Source: an uncultured Flavobacteriales bacterium (GTDB taxonomy: Bacteria; Bacteroidota; Bacteroidia; Flavobacteriales_D; Sanyastnellaceae). From it: DNA of 8,384 nt. Numbering within the stretch: the first letter of the stretch is position 1; every line of letters starts with the position of its first letter. The notes below the pieces were generated by a model. That model was not told the DNA's origin, did no database searches, and was given only the letters and a program-made list of their open reading frames with translations. The stretch lies in contig CALACF010000325.1 in assembly GCA_937890245.1 (NCBI GenBank), positions 1-8,384 of the forward strand. The letters are read 5' to 3'. This document shows, piece after piece, positions 1 through 6,934 of the stretch. The position numbers and the translations under genes were made by a program.

Positions 1-417
1 TGGGTCAGCCGATGGCAAGTCCATCTTGTTCAAAATCGGCACGATCTCAAGGTCGTGCTCAATGGCCAAGTACAAGTTTGATATGGTCTGAGCCTCAATG
101 CCTTGGGTTGCATCCACGATAAGCAATGCGCCCTCACATGCCGCGATACTTCGCGATACTTCATATGAAAAATCGACGTGTCCCGGGGTGTCGATCAAGT
201 TCAGCACGTACTCCTGCCCGTCCTGCGTATGGCGCATCTGAATTGCGTGGCTCTTGATCGTGATCCCCCGCTCTCGTTCGATATCCATGTCGTCTAGCGT
301 CTGCTCCTGCAACTGCCGATCGCTGATGGTTCCGGTGATTTGCAGTAATCGGTCGGCCAGCGTGCTCTTGCCGTGGTCGATGTGCGCGATGATGCAGAAA
401 TTGCGAATATGCTTCAT
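1..417 (-). CDS. lepA: Elongation factor 4 (LepA), N-terminal part, cut by window edge
   Basis: Ribosome-associated translational GTPase (EF-4/LepA), a family linked to back-translocation or recovery of stalled ribosomes and to 30S biogenesis. The frame is open from the ATG at 417 down to the window edge, giving 139 residues of a protein usually near 600. All visible G-domain motifs are intact: P-loop AHIDHGKST (residues 11-19), switch region ERERGITIK (47-55), DTPGH (76-80) and the guanine-specificity motif NKMDLP (130-135). FSYEVSRSIAACEGALLIVD (83-102) closely matches the conserved LepA block. The start is fixed because MKHIRNF precedes the P-loop at the spacing normal for LepA. Domains II onward, including the LepA-specific C-terminal domain, lie outside the window. 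The gene is transcribed divergently from the secreted-protein gene at 528. IF-2 or EF-G is excluded by the short N-terminus and the motif wording. Confidence 0.96.
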   Translation of the reverse strand, partial: MKHIRNFCIIAHIDHGKSTLADRLLQITGTISDRQLQEQTLDDMDIERERGITIKSHAIQMRHTQDGQEYVLNLIDTPGHVDFSYEVSRSIAACEGALLIVDATQGIEAQTISNLYLAIEHDLEIVPILNKMDLPSADP

Positions 418-419
418 GG

Positions 420-449
420 GGGGAGTCGGAAGTCGCAAAAATACTCCCC
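420..449. repeat. 7-bp inverted repeat around the lepA -7 box
   Basis: GGGGAGT (420-426) and ACTCCCC (443-449) are perfect inverted copies separated by 16 bases. The candidate lepA -7 box (436-443) lies between the arms and shares one base with the right arm. It could be a regulator site or a hairpin in a longer lepA leader that would end just before the ATG. A chance pairing in a short G-rich stretch is also possible. The repeat itself is a direct reading; any function is inference. Confidence 0.4.
436..443 (-). promoter_or_regulatory. Candidate Bacteroidota -7 promoter box for lepA
   Basis: On the minus strand this reads TATTTTTG, a perfect match to the Bacteroidota -7 consensus TANNTTTG. 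It would place the transcript start near 430 and leave a leader of only about a dozen bases before the lepA ATG at 417. I do not find a TTTG or TTG element 19-21 bases upstream, so the -33 half is missing or degenerate. Confidence is therefore moderate. Confidence 0.4.
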
Positions 450-472
450 AAGCTGTCAAGATTCGCGGAAGA

Positions 473-503
473 TTTGGCATCATCGCATACATAAGTATCT
501 TGC
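473..503 (+). promoter_or_regulatory. Weak candidate promoter for the T9SS cargo gene
   Basis: TTTG at 473-476 is followed after exactly 19 bases by TATCTTGC at 496-503. This resembles the Bacteroidota arrangement TTTG-N19-TANNTTTG but has two mismatches in the -7 box. It lies about 25 bases upstream of the ATG at 528. The spacing is right and the box is poor, so this is only a candidate. No strong Shine-Dalgarno sequence precedes the ATG, which is usual in this phylum. Confidence 0.25.
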
Positions 504-527
504 GTACCCTTTGCAAGGTCTCCGGTC

Positions 528-3500
528 ATGAAAACCTATCCCATCCTGGCGTCGCTGCTGCTCGCATTTGCCTGCAGCTTCTCCACCTCTTTTGCCCAAT
601 CTCCCGCGGCATCCACCCCGATCGAAACCTCGGTCGAAACCCCGGTCGAAACCCCGGCCCATATTGAGCGCTTGTTCAGTAAATACGGTGGTTTTGAAAT
701 GGCCGTGATGATGATGACCCGCGACGAGTGGGACGTTTATCGCGCCTGGGACGGCTTTGACGACAAAGCCAACCGCGAAATAATTTCAGCCCGTAAAAAC
801 ACGCCGGAACGCATCGCACGACGAGCGCAACGCAAGCAACAGCGCATGACTTCATCGTCAGTTTGTGACTGCTGGATCGAGCCGTCGTCGCAATACACGC
901 TCATCGAAACCGAACATTGGCAATACACCGGTGGAGCGGGACCCGACGTGGACGCAGCCATCGGACCACTCGCGTTGCCGTTTGACTTCGAATTCTATGG
1001 CGCCGTTTTCGATGCTTTTTTCATCAACTCGAAAGGCTCCGTTTCCTTTGGTGAATACGTTATCGACTGGACACCTGAAGAGTTTCCCGATGCTCTGTAC
1101 GCCCAAATTGCGGGTTTTTGGGCAGATGCCGACTACCGCGCCACAGGCGAAATTTGGTACAACATCACCCCTGATGCTGTTTACGTCAACTTTGTAGACG
1201 TCGGCTATTACAACCTGCACGATGACCGGACGGTCTCGTACCAAATCATCTTCACTGAAACGGACGGCACGATGTTCAACCAAGGCAATGTGCAACTCTG
1301 CTACCTCGACATGGGCTGGGCTCACGGCGATGTAGGTGGTGGAGGTGGTTGCTGCGGGCCGACACCTGCAACCGTTGGCGCAGACGCCCACTACCCAGAC
1401 GGCGACAACATCCAATTTGGGCGCTTCAATTTCACGGACGACTCGTACAATGGCCCGTATGGCGGTGGGCCCGGGCAGCAAGACGGTGTTTACTGGCTGA
1501 GCAACAAGAACTTTATCTTCTCGACCGTTGGCTTCAATCCAAATGTCCCCCCGATTGCAACGTTCGACCCATCCTGTGAAAACGATGTGATTGTAATCTG
1601 CCAGAACGACTCCCTCGACCTGAACATTGGATTCATGGCGCCGGAACCAGATCAGACAATCACCATTACTGTTGATGACACGCCCGGCATGGTTTACAAT
1701 GGTTCGTACACCGAGGGCGCCATGACTTACCTGGACGCCTACTTGGTCGGAGGCATGGACAACCTGGGATTACACACTATTTCCATCACAGCCACAGACG
1801 ACGGGTCGCCAGTGGCCGAAACTGTAATCCAGTTCGTCGTCGAAGTGGTCGACGCCTACCTGCCTGACCTGACGGTTACAGGAGAATTCAGCATTTGTTC
1901 CGGCCAAGAGACTACGATCTCTTGCAACGACGACTTCGACAACTATGTGTGGTCGCTTGGGTGCATCGACGTCCCTGAATGCACTTATAACTGGGGGAGC
2001 ACCTTCTCTGTCGTTGCTGGCCTCGAAGTGGGTTGTTCAACAGAAACGGAGTTCACGATCAACCAGAGCTTGTACTTCTTGCCTTGTGTCGATGTAATGC
2101 CCAACCCTATTTGCGGTGATGACACTTCATTTGCCGTGGTCTGCGGCGACACGGATACATACGTGGAGTACGAATGGGATGCTGATTGGAACGGAGCCGG
2201 CGGCGAGATTATCGTGCCCGGCACGGACTCCGTTGGATTGATTCCTGGCTCTTATCGGCTCTTGGTCACCGATGAATTTGGATGCCAAGGACAGCGCGTT
2301 TTCAACGTGGAGCAAATTGAGCAAATCATCCCAGACATCACCCTGCCGTCTGTGTGTGATAGTCTGTACCCCGTGACCTTTGACGGTGCTTTCCAGACGC
2401 CTGATGCTGGCCCACTATTGATCTATTTGGTCGCCTCAACAACGGACGGCTGGGGCGGTGAGAGTTATCTCGAGATTATTATCAATGGCACGGTAGAGCA
2501 CATCCTCACCTCCTTCGAGGTCTTTGTCGACTATACTGATATTGAGATCGAGTATGGCGATGATATCGAGATCAACTTCATCACCTCGCCTGGTGCGCCG
2601 GTAGATGACTTCTCTGTTACCATCTACAACTGTAGCACCAACAATGAAGTGGAAATTGACGGCCTGCCAGCTGGTGGCGGAACCATCTTCTCCGCAGAGG
2701 CCGACTGCATTGTTGAGCCGGTGGGCGGTTCATGGAACGTGTCCCAGGGCGCCGGGTGGTTTACCAACCAAGACGAGTTCAACACGACTTTCACCCCAAC
2801 GGGCGGATTCGGCATGTACGAGCTTTGCTTCACCGACGACAACTGCGGTTATTCAGAATGTTTCGAGATGGAGGTGACCACAACGCCTGTTGCGCAGCTG
2901 CTACCTGAGTCCACGTTTGCGCTCTGCGACGGCGAGGATGTGAACATCCAAATCGACACGCTCTACCAAGGGTCGCTGACTGGAATTTCTTGGCCTGGAG
3001 CCATTGCGGAAGCTGGCTTGTTTGCGACCTACGGGCCGACGCAAGTAGGCACCTACAATTTCGTGGCAGAAATCAGCAACGCTTGCGGCCAGGTGAGCCT
3101 GCCGTTTGAAATCGAAGTGGGCTACACACCGGAGCCGGAACTTGAAGACGTCGTCGTGTGCGACGAGGGTTCTGAGGTCTTGCTGGACCCTGGCACTTTG
3201 CCTGAGGGCGTCGACATCGTTTGGACACACAATGACCAAGAAGTGGGTCAAGACGACTTTACATGGACCGTAACCGAGAGTGGAACCTGGTGCATCGAGG
3301 CCAGTACATGGTGCGGCACAGCAGAAGCTTGTGCTGAAATCGAGGTCTTCGTTCCCATTGCGAATTTGCTGGACACGTATTCAACCGAATGCACCAACGA
3401 AATCTCAATCATTGTCTCCAATGTTCCTGAAGACTGGACGGTCACATGGCCCGATGGGTCTGTCGGGATTTCCTATGCGTCCACGGACCATGAGGAGTGG

Positions 3501-4118
3501 GTGGTAGCAACGTTTGTAGACCCTTTGGGATGCACCGAAGAGACGGACTCAACATATGTTTGGATCGGTGACCCCGTCGTTATTCCAGGAGCGTCAGATC
3601 CGTTTTACGAGGGCGTGAAGCGCCTTTGCCCCGAGATCATGTACACCTTCGAAATTAACTCTCAGAATGCTGTTGAATGGTCGTGGTCTATTGATTGTGA
3701 TGCTGATTTGACCTTCTTGCAAGAGGATGAGGTGTCTTTCACATCGGCGCAACTCCCCGAAGACTGCTGGTACGACGACCTCGTGTTGACCGGAACGGCG
3801 ATGAACCCTTGCACGCCACAGGGCTTGAGCTATGAATGGCATGTAGGCGTCGAGAATTGCGACATCAAGATTCCGAACATTTTCACGCCTGGAAACGGAT
3901 CTGCAGGATTCAACGACACCTTCGAAATTGGCGGTTTGCTCAACTGGGGAAGCGGCGACTTGCATGTATTCAACCGCTGGGGCCAAATGGTCTTTGAGGA
4001 CTTGACATACCAGAACGACTGGCTCGCAGCCGATATGCCTGAGGGCGCCTATTACTACACGCTCCGTTTGCCAAATGGGCGTGACTTTTCTGGTTACGTC
4101 CACATCAAGCGCGAGTAG
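528..4118 (+). CDS. Large secreted T9SS cargo: NIDO-like domain, Ig/PKD-like modules, CHU_C sorting domain
   Basis: Probable surface-attached or released adhesin-like protein of 1196 residues. A signal peptide ends near SFA/Q (residues 21-24) for Sec export to the periplasm. A short ETP repeat (32-43) and a basic stretch (about 88-106) follow. Residues about 145-333 look like a NIDO (nidogen/alpha-tectorin) domain: INSKGSVSF, then a GFWADAD..TGEIWY block, a VSYQIIFTETDG strand, a W..GD..GGGGG loop and a closing NFIFST strand. Residues 350-1110 are beta-rich Ig/PKD/cadherin-like modules, each with its own Cys pairs. One carries TDGWGG (639-644), like Bacteroidota 'DGWNG' modules. Residues 1115-1196 (IPNIFTPGN, then FNRWGQMVFE, then GAYYYTLRLPNGRDFSGYV) are the gliding-motility-associated CHU_C sorting domain, so export across the outer membrane by T9SS is expected. 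There is no catalytic motif, so the ligand or function is unknown. About 35 Cys are in the mature part, and residues 328-1030 contain no Lys. radA starts 2 bp downstream. Confidence 0.93.
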   Translation: MKTYPILASLLLAFACSFSTSFAQSPAASTPIETSVETPVETPAHIERLFSKYGGFEMAVMMMTRDEWDVYRAWDGFDDKANREIISARKNTPERIARRAQRKQQRMTSSSVCDCWIEPSSQYTLIETEHWQYTGGAGPDVDAAIGPLALPFDFEFYGAVFDAFFINSKGSVSFGEYVIDWTPEEFPDALYAQIAGFWADADYRATGEIWYNITPDAVYVNFVDVGYYNLHDDRTVSYQIIFTETDGTMFNQGNVQLCYLDMGWAHGDVGGGGGCCGPTPATVGADAHYPDGDNIQFGRFNFTDDSYNGPYGGGPGQQDGVYWLSNKNFIFSTVGFNPNVPPIATFDPSCENDVIVICQNDSLDLNIGFMAPEPDQTITITVDDTPGMVYNGSYTEGAMTYLDAYLVGGMDNLGLHTISITATDDGSPVAETVIQFVVEVVDAYLPDLTVTGEFSICSGQETTISCNDDFDNYVWSLGCIDVPECTYNWGSTFSVVAGLEVGCSTETEFTINQSLYFLPCVDVMPNPICGDDTSFAVVCGDTDTYVEYEWDADWNGAGGEIIVPGTDSVGLIPGSYRLLVTDEFGCQGQRVFNVEQIEQIIPDITLPSVCDSLYPVTFDGAFQTPDAGPLLIYLVASTTDGWGGESYLEIIINGTVEHILTSFEVFVDYTDIEIEYGDDIEINFITSPGAPVDDFSVTIYNCSTNNEVEIDGLPAGGGTIFSAEADCIVEPVGGSWNVSQGAGWFTNQDEFNTTFTPTGGFGMYELCFTDDNCGYSECFEMEVTTTPVAQLLPESTFALCDGEDVNIQIDTLYQGSLTGISWPGAIAEAGLFATYGPTQVGTYNFVAEISNACGQVSLPFEIEVGYTPEPELEDVVVCDEGSEVLLDPGTLPEGVDIVWTHNDQEVGQDDFTWTVTESGTWCIEASTWCGTAEACAEIEVFVPIANLLDTYSTECTNEISIIVSNVPEDWTVTWPDGSVGISYASTDHEEWVVATFVDPLGCTEETDSTYVWIGDPVVIPGASDPFYEGVKRLCPEIMYTFEINSQNAVEWSWSIDCDADLTFLQEDEVSFTSAQLPEDCWYDDLVLTGTAMNPCTPQGLSYEWHVGVENCDIKIPNIFTPGNGSAGFNDTFEIGGLLNWGSGDLHVFNRWGQMVFEDLTYQNDWLAADMPEGAYYYTLRLPNGRDFSGYVHIKRE
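621..656 (+). repeat. Three tandem 12-bp units coding (I/V)ET(S/P)
   Basis: Three in-frame copies of a 12-base unit (GTCGAAACCCCG and close variants) encode IETS-VETP-VETP at residues 32-43, directly after the signal peptide. A fourth unit would keep the frame, so copy number could vary without inactivating the gene. The same repeat read on the opposite strand gives a meaningless GFDR repeat. Confidence 0.8.
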
Positions 4119-4120
4119 AA

Positions 4121-5506
4121 GTGGCCCGGGGGCGGACGAAATATGCCTGCAGCGAATGCGGACAAGTGAGCGCACAGTGGGTCGGCCAATGCGCGGCCTG
4201 CAAAGCGTGGAACACCATTGAGGAGGAGCTGGTTGAATCCAATCCTCGCCTTGCAAAAGGTGGCGCGAAGGGTGGTTCTGGTGGCGGCGTGGCAATGATT
4301 GCACGCAAGGCCGAGGTGCGGCCGCTTTCCGATTATGTGGAGACCTCCATGCGGCGGCTTCCGACCGGTGATCCAGAGTTCGACCGGGTTTTGGGCGGAG
4401 GCCTGGTGCCTGGTGCAGTGGTCTTGCTCGGCGGAGAACCGGGGATTGGCAAGTCGACGCTGGCCCTTCAGACTGCGATGCGAGCCCTCGGAACGATTCT
4501 TTACGTAACGGGAGAGGAAAGCCCCGAACAGGTGCGCATGCGGGCCGACAGGTTGGGCACGCTGGAAGATCGGCTGCTCGTCTTGCCTGAAACCTCAACC
4601 GACGCCATCATCGACGCGGTTAGAGGGGTGAAGCCCGCTTTGCTCATCGTGGATTCCGTTCAAACATTGCACTCATCCAGGGTTGAAAGCACGCCCGGTA
4701 GCATCACCCAGGTTCGTGAGTCTACAGCTGAGCTGCTGCTCGCGGCCAAGCCCTTGCAACTTCCCGTTCTACTGATTGGACACATCACCAAGGATGGCTC
4801 GCTGGCCGGCCCCAAAGTGCTGGAGCACATGGTCGATGTCGTGCTGACCTTTGAGGGCGACCGGCACCACGCTTTTCGCATCTTGCGCGCGCAGAAAAAC
4901 CGATTTGGATCCACCCATGAGGCGGGCATATTCGAGATGCAGCACAACGGCTTGATGCCTGTGGCCAACCCCTCAGAAGTACTTTTGACTGGCGGGGTGG
5001 ATGGAGCGGCGAGCGGAACGGCCCTGGCGGTGGCCATCGAAGGTGGACGGCCGATGATGATCGAGGTGCAGGCCTTGGTCAGCACGGCGGTTTATGGAAC
5101 GCCCCAGCGCTCATCTACGGGCTACGAGCTTAAACGACTGCACATGCTGTTGGCTGTTTTGGAGAAGCGCTGCGGATTCAAGATCGGCGCCTCGGATGTC
5201 TTTTTGAACATTGCTGGCGGCTTGAAAATCAACGACCCCGCCCTGGACCTTTCAGTGGTGGCTGCAGCTTTGGGTTCCAGCCTGGACATGGCTGCTGCGC
5301 CAAAAACAGCCTTTGCTGGAGAGGTGGGGCTGACGGGCGAAGTGCGCCCTGTGTCACGGCTCGAACAACGCGTCGGAGAAGCCCAACGCATGGGCATCGA
5401 ACGCTTCGTCGTCTCAAGCCTTGGGCGCCGTAAAATCAAAGTCCCCGCGGGGATCAAGCTGATCGAAGTGGGTCGTGTGGCAGATCTGCAGCGCGTGATT
5501 TTTTGA
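4121..5506 (+). CDS. radA: DNA repair / branch-migration ATPase RadA (Sms)
   Basis: RecA-family ATPase that drives branch migration of recombination intermediates in homologous repair; cytoplasmic. The 461-residue length is normal for the family. In order: a four-Cys zinc finger (C10, C13, C24, C27), Walker A GGEPGIGKST (104-113), Walker B LLIVDSVQTL (174-183), the RadA-specific KNRFG motif (259-263), and a Lon-protease-like C-terminal domain (about 285-461). That last domain includes a TGEVRPVSRLEQR stretch. The GTG start at 4121 gives MARGRTKYACSECG, the expected spacing before the zinc finger; any later start would delete the finger. Only two bases separate it from the stop of the upstream secreted-protein gene, so it is probably co-transcribed. 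No clear Shine-Dalgarno sequence is visible. Its last 53 bp overlap rsmI on the other strand. No key residue is missing. RecA and DnaB are excluded by the zinc finger and KNRFG. Confidence 0.97.
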   Translation: MARGRTKYACSECGQVSAQWVGQCAACKAWNTIEEELVESNPRLAKGGAKGGSGGGVAMIARKAEVRPLSDYVETSMRRLPTGDPEFDRVLGGGLVPGAVVLLGGEPGIGKSTLALQTAMRALGTILYVTGEESPEQVRMRADRLGTLEDRLLVLPETSTDAIIDAVRGVKPALLIVDSVQTLHSSRVESTPGSITQVRESTAELLLAAKPLQLPVLLIGHITKDGSLAGPKVLEHMVDVVLTFEGDRHHAFRILRAQKNRFGSTHEAGIFEMQHNGLMPVANPSEVLLTGGVDGAASGTALAVAIEGGRPMMIEVQALVSTAVYGTPQRSSTGYELKRLHMLLAVLEKRCGFKIGASDVFLNIAGGLKINDPALDLSVVAAALGSSLDMAAAPKTAFAGEVGLTGEVRPVSRLEQRVGEAQRMGIERFVVSSLGRRKIKVPAGIKLIEVGRVADLQRVIF

Positions 5507-6188
5507 CGCGCTTTGGTTTCTCGAAGCCGCCGATCACCACGACAAACTCCCCTTTTGGCTTGCGCTCTGCCCAAGCCGCCGCGAGCTCGGCTGCACTGCC
5601 CCGCGTCGTCTCTTCAAACATCTTACTGATCTCGCGACTCACGCTCACGGGGCGCTCAGGGCCACAGTGTTCAACGAGTTCGGTCAATAAGCGCTGGATC
5701 CGGTGTGGCGACTCGTACAGCACCGTGGTGCGTGGCTCTTCTGCGATAGCGGCCAAACGTGTCGAACGGCCCTTTTTGTGCGGCAAGAACCCCTCGTAGA
5801 CAAAGCGTTCACACGGCAGTCCCGACACAACCAAGGCCGGAACAAAGGCCGTCGGTCCAGGCAGACATTCCACGGCCACACCCGCGTCGACACATGCCTT
5901 GACCAGCAGGTAGCCCGGATCGCTAATGCCTGGTGTTCCAGCATCGCTGCACATACAGGCTGTGGCACCCGCCTCCAGCTCTTCAACCGTTGAGGCAACC
6001 TTCAGGTGCTCGTTGCGCATGTGCAGCGAGCGCAATCGGGCCTCGACACCGTAAAACCGCAACAGAGCGCCTGTGGTTCGCGTGTCTTCTGCAAGCACGA
6101 AATCGGCTGCTTTCAAGACTTCCAATGCCCTTTGACTGATGTCAGCACGGTTGCCAATTGGGGTCGGCACGACAATCAGCCGGCTCAT
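5454..6188 (-). CDS. rsmI: 16S rRNA (cytidine-1402-2'-O)-methyltransferase RsmI
   Basis: SAM-dependent enzyme that 2'-O-methylates C1402 in the decoding centre of 16S rRNA. Family motifs of the 244-residue protein: VVPTPIGNRADISQRAL (6-22), AEDTR (33-37), CSDAGTPGISDPG (80-92), LPGPTA (109-114), EGFLPHKKGR (132-141), LYESPHR (157-163) and SREISKMFEE (184-193). It ends with PKGEFVVVIGG (211-221), the last strand of the tetrapyrrole-methylase-like fold. The frame stays open upstream to 6281, but the ATG at 6188 is chosen: MSRLIVVPTP is the family N-terminus, and this ATG overlaps the preceding stop as ATGA, suggesting translational coupling. It is the last gene of the minus-strand run. The final 17 residues (228-244), beyond the conserved fold, are encoded antisense to the end of radA. 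The length is close to the short Bacteroidota form rather than the roughly 286 residues of E. coli. Confidence 0.96.
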   Translation of the reverse strand: MSRLIVVPTPIGNRADISQRALEVLKAADFVLAEDTRTTGALLRFYGVEARLRSLHMRNEHLKVASTVEELEAGATACMCSDAGTPGISDPGYLLVKACVDAGVAVECLPGPTAFVPALVVSGLPCERFVYEGFLPHKKGRSTRLAAIAEEPRTTVLYESPHRIQRLLTELVEHCGPERPVSVSREISKMFEETTRGSAAELAAAWAERKPKGEFVVVIGGFEKPKRVKKSRAADLPHDPLRSA

Positions 6189-6934
6189 AGAAATCGGCGC
6201 TTGACCACCTCCATAAAGCGGGCCATGGGCTGTTCCTCTTGATCCCAATCGTTGAAGCTCGTGAGGTGTTGGCTCAGCCAAGCTTCGGCCACCTCAATGC
6301 TGCCTGCGTCGTCCAATGCGTCAAGCGCATTCGAGAATGCAATGGCGTCGTTGTTGAATAGTTCCTGAATGAACTGATACTTTTCGGCGATGCCAAATGC
6401 GGTGCGCAGGTCATCGATTGGGCGCTGTTCCAAGGTCGCAACCAGGGTCGGCTCTTCCACTGGCACAGGCGCTGCGGCTGATTCTGGCGCGGGGCTGTGC
6501 TTTGTGGCGGGAACAGGGCTTGGCGCGGGAGCGGGTTCGGGTGCTGGAGATGGAGATGGAGCGGTTGCTGGGGCTGGGGCTGGTTCAAAGGTTCGGTCGT
6601 CATCGAAGAGCGAGACTTGCTCAGCTGGGCCGTCCAGGCGGTCCTTTGCGACCGCCTCGATGGCGTCGATCAGCGACGTTTGATAAGCCGCTCCGATGCG
6701 GAAAACTTGCTTGGGCGTCAAAGGGTTGGCAGGCCTTTCGACAGCGGCGTCTGGGCGTTCGGTATAACAAAATTCGCGCGTCTTGTAGCGAAGAATGAGC
6801 AGGCGGTTACTCAGGGCCCTTGCGTCGTGGACCAATGGGTCGAGCGCGTCGGGTTCGAGTTCGCCCGCGCGGAGTTTGACCAAACCAGACTGGATGTCTT
6901 CAACGAGCTGTTCTAGATTTTTGAATCGAGGCAT
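6185..6934 (-). CDS. Uncharacterised two-domain Bacteroidota protein with Pro/Ala-rich linker
   Basis: No known function. The 249-residue product has three parts. Residues 1-115 include a predicted helical stretch with SNRLLILRYKTREF (42-55), then SLFDDDR (108-114). Residues 117-162 are a flexible Pro/Ala/Ser/Glu linker with little else. Residues about 168-249 form a helical C-terminal domain (IDDLRTAFGIAEKYQFIQEL, 173-192) ending in ARFMEVVKRRFL. The 'DL..A.GI...F.FI.ELF..D...F..AL..L' wording resembles a hypothetical-protein family I associate with Bacteroidota; this is recall, not a search. There is no signal peptide or membrane segment, so it is probably cytoplasmic. The ATG at 6934 is preferred over a TTG 27 bases upstream. 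Its start overlaps the porP-like gene by 35 bp and its stop overlaps the rsmI start as ATGA. A role in T9SS or in translation cannot be decided from sequence. Confidence 0.85.
   Translation of the reverse strand: MPRFKNLEQLVEDIQSGLVKLRAGELEPDALDPLVHDARALSNRLLILRYKTREFCYTERPDAAVERPANPLTPKQVFRIGAAYQTSLIDAIEAVAKDRLDGPAEQVSLFDDDRTFEPAPAPATAPSPSPAPEPAPAPSPVPATKHSPAPESAAAPVPVEEPTLVATLEQRPIDDLRTAFGIAEKYQFIQELFNNDAIAFSNALDALDDAGSIEVAEAWLSQHLTSFNDWDQEEQPMARFMEVVKRRFL
6449..6586 (-). repeat. Low-complexity Pro/Ala linker-coding tract
   Basis: Imperfect short repeats, such as runs of GGAGAT and GCTGGG hexamers on the plus strand, encode residues 117-162 of the uncharacterised protein, a run of PA, PS and EP dipeptides. 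Translation stays in frame throughout. The tract separates two better-structured halves and is a likely site of length variation between strains. Confidence 0.75.

Noticed and set aside
142..161. Perfect tandem 10-bp repeat (CGCGATACTT twice) in lepA
   Set aside because: It encodes the conserved EVSRSIAA segment of LepA in the normal frame, so it is a codon-choice coincidence.
505..513. TACCCTTTG as a -7 box for the cargo gene
   Set aside because: It has three rather than two bases between TA and TTTG and would leave a leader of only a few bases before the ATG at 528.
564..575. Possible lipoprotein signal (LAFAC) in the cargo leader
   Set aside because: The residues before C16 do not fit a lipobox (Phe at -2, Ala at -3), and a good signal peptidase I site follows at SFA/Q.
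858..1481. A 207-codon minus-strand open frame inside the NIDO region
   Set aside because: Antisense to a clearly coding domain, with no recognisable motif or start context.
3594..4598. A 334-codon open frame on the minus strand, antisense to the end of the cargo gene and the start of radA
   Set aside because: It crosses two well-supported genes, has an Arg/Pro/Cys-rich composition typical of an antisense shadow, and shows no motif.
6189..6281. Upstream extension of rsmI by 31 codons
   Set aside because: The extra residues do not resemble the RsmI N-terminus, and the ATG at 6188 overlaps the preceding stop as ATGA.
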